This document shows positions 57,628-64,000 of a DNA stretch of 64,000 bases, in pieces (position 1 is the first letter of the stretch; each line of letters starts with the position of its first letter). This DNA comes from Cycas panzhihuaensis (lineage: Eukaryota > Cycadophyta). The position numbers were made by a program, and so were the translations under genes. The notes under the pieces were generated by a model that ran no database searches, had not been told where the DNA came from, and was given only the letters and a program-made list of their open reading frames with translations. Location of the stretch: the NCBI GenBank assembly GCA_023213395.1, contig CM041465.1:51777741-51841740 (forward strand), read 5' to 3'.

Positions 57628-60183
57628 TGTTTCCCAGCTACTGGGAATGGACTTGAGACTCATCGACGCAGGTATGTTCAGGTATACATTCTCACTTTTT
57701 CTTGCCCATGCTTAATTGAGGTTATTTAGCATAGGTTGCTTGACATATGCTTGCTTGCATGCATTGCTTCTCTACTTGCTCATAATGCATGTGCTTACGG
57801 CACACCATCAGCCTATGATGACTCACAACGGGGGCGTTCCTCATCGAATGCTACATCCCGTATGGCGCACAGCCACCCACGTTGTCTCCACGGTCTCCTG
57901 GGATGTTTCAGTCAGTCCTGTTTACTCCCATTACAACATGTTGCTCGCGTTGCAACCCCACCTAAGCCTGATTTAATCCTTAGTTGGGACTCATTTCATT
58001 ATTTTGGCTACTTGCCCATTACTTAGGCATTCTCCCAGCTGCTCCAGCTTATTTTTGGTCTTAATTTTTACTTCAAAACCTTATGTTTCTATTTTTTTTT
58101 CTTATTTTTTGTTTCCAGTCTGATACCACTGTAAACTTAGCGATACCATGGTCTTTGCTGCGGTATCACAGAGTTTACCGTGGTACGACTGTTTGAAATT
58201 TAAAAAAAGGAGAACCACACGACAGTTTCCATTTTTTTTGTGGAACTTCTATGTGGCGTCGATCGATTCATGTCACCCTGACATCCCCAATGTTTACCTA
58301 TAGTGAACAGGGGGATAAAGGGGATTTTGCTCTCCATTCTCAGGATCTCTTGGCCATTTTTCTGACTTTTCAACTAAAAACGCACAGAGAAAGACATAAT
58401 CTACATGCACAGGAACTTGTCACAGAAGATAAGGACTGCTACCAGCTAGATTTACAGGGCCATTGCTGCCCCCTACAACTCTCAACAGCAAGCCTCATAC
58501 CTCTTTACAAGTGCTCAAGGTTCTAAAGGAAACTTCTACCAAAAAGCTTCTCCAAAGGGCAAACTTCCAAGGCTCCAAGTTTGCAAGGATTTTTTCTCAC
58601 TTCACTCTTGAAAAAACCTATCCTTATCAGCCCTCATACACTAATTATTGCTGTCGTTTCCTAACAGCAAAGCTCATGCTTGATTCTCCTCCAACAAGGT
58701 ATTCTTTATTCCTACTTGCAATTTATTTTGTTCTTATTTCTTTTATGTGTTGATGAATGAAATCCTAGTTTGTCTAGTTTTCTTTATGTTGTTGTACTAG
58801 ATTGGTGCTATTCCCATTTTCTTTTGAGGCCTCACTGTTTTCTTTAAACCATCCCTTTCACCCCTTTCTTGGTTGGCTGTTGCAAAGGGGCAACATAAGA
58901 GGATTTGAGGGAGGTAGGCGGGGTTCCGTCCCCCATTGTTGCCCTTCTCCCCAAGGGTTTCGTCCCTTGTCCTCTTTCCCTTTGCCATTAGTGTTTTCTT
59001 AGGAAATAGATTAAGGGAGTTTAGGGAATCTAGTTGTGGTGTTTAAGTCAGCACAAGCAACTTGTTGCTACACCATTTTCAGGAAGTTCTATTTGTTTAT
59101 GTTGGGCCCTACCCAAGTCCCAAATCTTTCTGTTATTCCCTTCTTTGTTACTGCCTGTTGCTCTACGACCTTGTTGTCAACTCGTTTCTCTTTCCCGAGT
59201 CCCGTGGAGGTCCTTCGTGGGTGAGTTAGCCATCCTGAGGCTATACTCTTTTCCCTTTTGAGTGTCTTTATGGTGTATGGTGGTGAGAGTCTTTATTGCA
59301 TGTCGCCATTTTTCTTAGCTACATATTGATGCTTAGCATAAATTTGAGTTCCATTTGATTTTAGTATATATCTTTGGTATATTTCATGGCCCCTCTTCTG
59401 AGAGGAAGGTATTCTCCTAACTTATTTGTAGGGTCTTGCATTAGTGGAGTGGTACGCGGAACCAACCCATTGCAGGTTAGTTCCACGTATGGTACATTTC
59501 TTTCTATTTCACGCTTTTGTTTCTTTTCCGTTTATTTTCTTTTGCATGCTTAAGGGGAGGTAAGTAAGCCCCTCTTCCATTGCTTCTGGCAACTACCGTC
59601 GATCAGTATCACATGCACGACGAATGGAATAGAAAGGAGCGGGACTTAAAGGGACGAGCAACACTCCATTCAGGGACCAGATCCAGGTATTCTCCTTGTT
59701 CCCTGCATACCCCTTTTACATTGTCACCTTTTATACATCTGCTTGTGTAGTTAGGAACTTGTAAAAGATTAAAAAGGGAAAAAGGAAAAGTGCACTTATT
59801 TTTACATTCTTTCTTGCTTTAGCTAGCATAGCATAAGTAGTTAGATTGTTTACGTTGCATTTGAGTTACCCTCGTCGTACCCCCCTTTTTTTTGCATTTG
59901 CTTGTACGTTAGTTAGCTGTCCTTCCGTTCGTTGCCTTCTCATTACCTTGAGAAGATGCAACATGCAAGGCACTTTCTCCACTTCCCGGCCATCCGAGGG
60001 GTAGGAAGGCCTTGCTTTGCACGGCTACCTGGAAGCAACCAGGCACCTTGCAGTTCCGAATCCCCGCTCCAGCGCACGGACGCCCTGTGAGGTGAAGTCC
60101 TTGTTGCCTAGTTTAATTAGCATTGCATATTTTTATATCCTTTTTACTAGACATAGGGACACCACCCCGTAGCGAGCGTTTCA
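57628..60183 (+). repeat. G4 5' LTR
   Basis: Starts TGTTTCCCAGCTACTGGGAA with the perfect terminal palindrome (57631-57647) and ends GAGCGTTTCA, then one base, then the PBS. GTAAACTTAGCGATACC at 58130-58146 is the half-site related to the PMD-side palindrome. No supported gene inside. Confidence 0.95.
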
Positions 60184-60184
60184 C

Positions 60185-60202
60185 TAGCGACCATACTGGG
60201 GA
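60185..60202 (+). other. G4 primer-binding site, tRNA-Arg-like
   Basis: TAGCGACCATACTGGGGA, one transition away from the TGGCGACC start of G2 and G3. Confidence 0.7.
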
Positions 60203-60329
60203 ACTGCTAGTAAGGGAGCTAGTTTTGCGTCCCCTTTTTGTTGGTGTTCTTGCCTCTAGGTAGTCTCTTATTCTATATTTCAGTTGGGCAACCCCCAACA
60301 TGACTGCTTCATTTCCCTCTTTTCGTTTT

Positions 60330-60406
60330 CTTCTAACAATGCTCACAAAGGCATTGCATGTGATGATTCTCACGTTGCTTGCGAGGTCTGCCACCATTGT
60401 TAGAAG
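60330..60406 (+). other. Leader hairpin of G4
   Basis: CTTCTAACAATG (60330-60341) and CATTGTTAGAAG (60395-60406). Compared with G2, both arms have changed at the CG step (ACG to ATG, CGT to CAT), so pairing is kept. It lies 44 bp before the gag ATG at 60451. Confidence 0.8.
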
Positions 60407-60450
60407 ACTAATCGCCTCGTTCCCTTCCATCGTCGAACCCCAATTTGACA

Positions 60451-62650
60451 ATGGAAGGTTACCCGTCCGATTGGACTTACCATACCATGGCTTCAAGAAC
60501 TCAAGAGTTTCCCACATCTGCTCCGGGATCCGCCCATGGGGGTGATGATTTCATCTATTATCCAGATGACCAGTTTCACCTCGCTGACTTTCGTCCTTCC
60601 GCCTATGCAGTAGAAGATTCGTCTCCTCATGAGACTCACCATCCTACTGGTGAGCCTTATGAGGAGCGCCCTAAGGGATCCCCGACCTTCGAGATCCTGT
60701 CGACCTCATATGGTTATGAGGATACCCCTCCCACTGACGTAGTCGAAGCGCTCAGCGAGTACTTTCGAGCAACTTGCCGCCAATCGCATCCTAGGTGGTT
60801 TAAAGAAATGTTGCACAATGTAGCATCTTCTTCATCCATACCTGCACCTCCTACAATGAATGATGCTTCTGCTAGTGCACACTCATCTTATGCCGTGTCT
60901 ACACCGGCTCCTAGGGCAAGCATTGCGCCACCTATCTCTAGCCATGGTCCTACTTCTTCAAGACCCGTTCGTGGCATGTCCTTTCCCCAACTTGGGGTTA
61001 GCATGTCGTTTCTGAGTCAAACGAATGTGCCACCCTCAAACGTGGCGCAAGCGTTTCCTAGTAGGCCTTGAGGCCCTACTAATGCTACTGCCATCAACTA
61101 TATAGGACCCACTCCTACATATGTTCAAAGCTCATCTGGTGATCCTTCCCTTTACGTGCCCCCAGGTTACGCATCTCAACCTTGGGGGCAGGGTAGGGGA
61201 AACCATCTTCCTGCTTATGGGGTAGACCCATTGCACCCATATGGGGTTGCGCCACCTACGGGTGGCCCATATGGGCAAAACCCGGTCCCTCACCCCTCGT
61301 TTCCGCCATCTAGTGCAACTCCTATTGCCATGTCTTCGCAAGGGAACATACCTCCCTTCTAAGGCGTTTATCCGCAACCCCCTTTGTAATAAGGGGCATT
61401 TCCCCAAGGAGGGATGGGTTTACCACTCCCATCCATTCCTGTTCCTTTACCTGTCGTCGATCTGTTGGCCTATGTAAGGACACGTCCTTTCATGGATTAC
61501 AGGTCAACGCTATTATCCATTGAGGCACTAAGGACTAACCTGCCACCTCACCCTCCTGAAGTTCCCAAATTCGACAGAACTTCGTCGCAAGACCCAATCG
61601 AGCACATACGTAGTTTCTCTATGGCGTACATCAATTATTGGGCTTACGACCACATTCTGATAAAGCTATTTCCACGATCCTTGTAGGGTGATGCCCTCAA
61701 GTGGTTTTACCATCTCCTTGCCCATTCTGTTTCTTCATTCCAGCAATTGGTGGATGAGTTTGTCAATTACTTTGACATAGCCTGTCCATTCGAGAGCAAA
61801 ATGAAAGCGCTCATGTTGCTTAAACAAGGTCATAATGAAATGAATCGTGACTTTGTGCGGCGCTTTCATGATCTCCTTCACTCTACTAAGGCCATGTTGC
61901 CTGAAGAGTTGAAGCGAGATCTCTTCGTCAATGCACTTCACCTCGAAGTGCATGTGGAAGTCCTTAAGATGGGGGCAACCACATACGACTCCACGATTAC
62001 GAGGTGCTTAGCGTTGGAGGCCATTGAGATCCAAGCCAGACTCAAGAAACCTCCCAAGCCCTCACAACGTCGTGAGGCACCTCCCCCAGCGAAGGAAACC
62101 AAACCTTCACAGCCTGCCAGGTCTACCTCTCATCTGATTGAGAGGACCTTAGACTCTCTTACCTCCGCTATTCACTCATTCGAGCGCACGATGAAGGAGC
62201 TTAAACTCCAGCCCCCTTCATCGCTGACCTCCCATAAACCAGTTCAACAAGCTTCTCGTATGGTACCCCCCAATGGGGATAACACCCAACCTTCTCAAGC
62301 AAGGAGGATCGATCATCCCCTTGAGAAGAGGTGGTATTCCATCTACGAGGAGTGCTTCCACGATGATTTACGTTGTTGGGTGCAACACCCATGTGACGCC
62401 CCGCCGCACGATTCGTCCCCTAGGCGGGCATCGAAGCCTAACCTCAATCAACCTATCCATAGAGACCTGTTCCCCAAACATGGGGAACATGGTCGTGATG
62501 TTCAACAAAGGAACAATCAGAATTAGGAAAGATCCCCTGATTCTCGCCCTTTGCATGGTAGAGGGAAGGGTGTGCAAAGACCATCTTCCTCTTCGCGCTC
62601 CCCTGACCGCCGTGCTCCATCACTTTCGTGGTCCCGTAACAAGGGAAAGA
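60451..62650 (+). pseudogene. G4 gag
   Basis: ATG at 60451: MEGYPSDWTYHTMASRTQEF. It continues in one frame almost throughout, interrupted by stops at 61069 (TGA for Arg), 61360-61362 (TAA), 61387 onward and 61684-61686 (TAG), and a frame change near 62525. Capsid-like part 61490-62060 with LKWF, FVNYFDIACPF and NEMNRDFVRRFHDLL. The knuckle region KRWYSIYEECFHDDLRC (62326-62376) has lost the first Cys and the first His of the CX2HX4HX4C motif. The polyprotein would then run on into PR. Confidence 0.9.
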
Positions 62651-63648
62651 AGGTGATCCAAATGCTTGAGACCACTCCCCTTTATGCGTTGACCCGGTCT
62701 CAAGCCGCAAAGGAGGCAATAGGCACATCCGCGTCTACCTTGCAACTCGATCCTCCTCTGGAAGCCGTTCCTCCAGAGATTCCTGCACTTCCCAAGAGCA
62801 TTCCCATCCACCCTGGTAGATTCGACTTTAGGAGAGCCCTTACCCAACCCACAGGAAGGGGTAAGCCCTTCTCCGTAGTCAAAGATCTTCTCACCATGGT
62901 TGCCGGGATGTCCATCATGGATGTCTTGAGAAGTTGCCCTGAGCAACGAATGCTCCTCTTGGAAGCTCTAGGATCGAATGACACCTATGTTCACGCCTTG
63001 GGTACAACCTAAAGTTGTAAACTCGTCATCTCTTTCGATCCCAGAGATCTTCCCACGTCTAGTGGAAGGGAATGCCAGTGGAACTTCCCTTTTACCATTA
63101 CCATAGATACTCCTGATTGCATGTTGCAAAGAACCGTCATAGATAATGGTTCTTCCGTCAATGCCATGCCGTTGCGCCTCATGCAAGAGCTTGGCATTTC
63201 CGCTTTGGAACCTATTATATGGCGTTGTCAGGGTTATAACAGTAGCAAGAAGACTCCCTTGGGATCTGTCTCGATACCTCTTACTCTCGAGGATAAGACT
63301 GTCGTTATTGACATCATCATCCTCGATGTTGATGTTGATTACAACCTACTTCTGGGTCGACCATGGCTTGACCAAATAGGAGCCATGTGTTCCACCCATT
63401 GGGGGCAACTTAAATTTGTCCATAATGGGCAAATGAAAGTCGTCTCCCGCGAGCGATCACTCATTAAACAAACTAGGCCTTCTACTCAGGCGAGCCATGG
63501 CCATACGAAGGGAAACAAATGCCCTTCCGATCATGTCTCGACTTGCTCCATCGAAATCCCTGATTCTTCTTACCGTGAAGAAGATCCCGTATCTTCTTCC
63601 TCTAACTTAACGCGTTTCGCCCCCATTGGTGTCGGAAGCTATGGGTAC
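62651..63648 (+). pseudogene. G4 protease region, cut by G5
   Basis: QMLETTPLYALTRSQAAKE (62660) is followed by the linker, a TAA at 63010, then TVIDNGSSVNAMPL (63136) with the DNGS active site and DVDVDYNLLLGRPWLDQ (63328). The frame reads through to GVGSYGY at 63648, where the G5 LTR begins. G2 continues from the same point with LAMFDDD, which defines the insertion site. Confidence 0.9.
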
Positions 63649-64000
63649 TGTTTCCCGGCTATCGGGAATGGACTTGCGACACATCGACACAGGTTTGTGT
63701 AGGTATATGCCTTTACTTTGCTTACTTATGATCGTTGCAGTAATTGGGAATGGTTTGATTGACATGTGCCTGTCCATATGCACCTGTTTGATTGCTTGTT
63801 CATTATGCATGCCTAACTCAAGACCTTTTAGCCTATGACGACTCACAATGGGCATTCATCGTGAATCGACACCCGTATGGCGACAACCACCCACGACGTC
63901 TCCATGGTCTTTCGGGATGCTTTTGCCACTGTTTATGCGTGTTACCGGCCGCTTATGTTGCAAACCCTTTCTAAGCTGGTTTAACCCTTGGTTAGGTCTT
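63649..64000 (+). mobile_element. G5: start of another G-family element (LTR, truncated by the window)
   Basis: TGTTTCCCGGCTATCGGGAA opens the LTR, and 352 bp are visible. It resembles the G3 LTR (TTTGTGTAGGTATATG after ACAC) more than G4. Upstream flank GGTAC (63644-63648) is the expected target duplicate. Whether it is a full element or a solo LTR cannot be seen. Confidence 0.88.

Larger units (their letters stand above)
57628..64000 (+). mobile_element. G4: Tat-like element of the G family, 5' half, runs off the window
   Basis: 5' LTR 57628-60183, PBS 60185, leader hairpin, gag and PR up to 63648, where G5 is inserted. The upstream flank CCCAC (57623-57627) should be the target duplicate. 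It is closely related to G2 (same LTR subtype and shared stop positions in gag). Confidence 0.93.

Overview
This is plant nuclear heterochromatin made almost entirely of nested retrotransposons. I see no ordinary host gene, tRNA, rRNA or CRISPR array. Plant origin is inferred from Tat/Ogre-like Ty3/gypsy elements with tRNA-Arg-type primer sites, a chromovirus with an initiator-Met primer site, an L1-type LINE with a C-terminal RNase H, a plant mobile domain (PMD) gene, and stop codons that look like decay of methylated CG and CHG sites. The species cannot be told; the genome is probably large.

The nesting is read from target-site duplications (TSDs) and from reading frames that rejoin across insertions. 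Five copies (G1-G5) belong to one giant (about 16 kb) Tat-like family. G1 (+, oldest) has pol at 1-3085, a (TA)n/(CA)n tract at 3739-5205 and 44795-45570, an antisense PMD gene at 47496-45740, an RNase H ORF at 48771-49200 and a 3' LTR from 56540. A LINE (5206-44794, +) sits inside G1's microsatellite. G2 (-, 8818-41469, TSD GCCGT) interrupts the LINE reverse transcriptase. G3 (+, 16137-32260, TSD GGGCC) interrupts the G2 integrase. A copia-like solo LTR (43712-44346) splits the LINE RNase H. A chromovirus (49318-56052, TSD TTTGT) lies in the 3' part of G1. G4 (57628 to the window end, +) interrupts the G1 3' LTR, and G5 (from 63649, +) interrupts G4 pol.

The G family is laid out as: LTR of about 2.5 kb; tRNA-Arg-like PBS; leader hairpin; gag with a CX2HX4HX4C knuckle; PR (DNGS), RT, RNase H and integrase; a variable 3' region with a microsatellite; an antisense two-exon PMD gene; a palindrome-rich spacer; a sense archaeal-type RNase H ORF (aRNH); LTR. 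G1, G2 and G3 all keep the head-to-head PMD/aRNH module, with constant spacing of its palindromes and TATA-like boxes and a phase-1 GT-AG intron in PMD. This module is the best candidate here for something undescribed: a captured, spliced host-type gene on the antisense strand, plus an RNase H moved out of pol into its own unit.

Every coding region is damaged. G1, the LINE and the chromovirus mainly carry TAG/TAA/TGA stops of the C-to-T type. G3 is richer in CG and has similar LTRs but many short indels, which may partly be assembly error.
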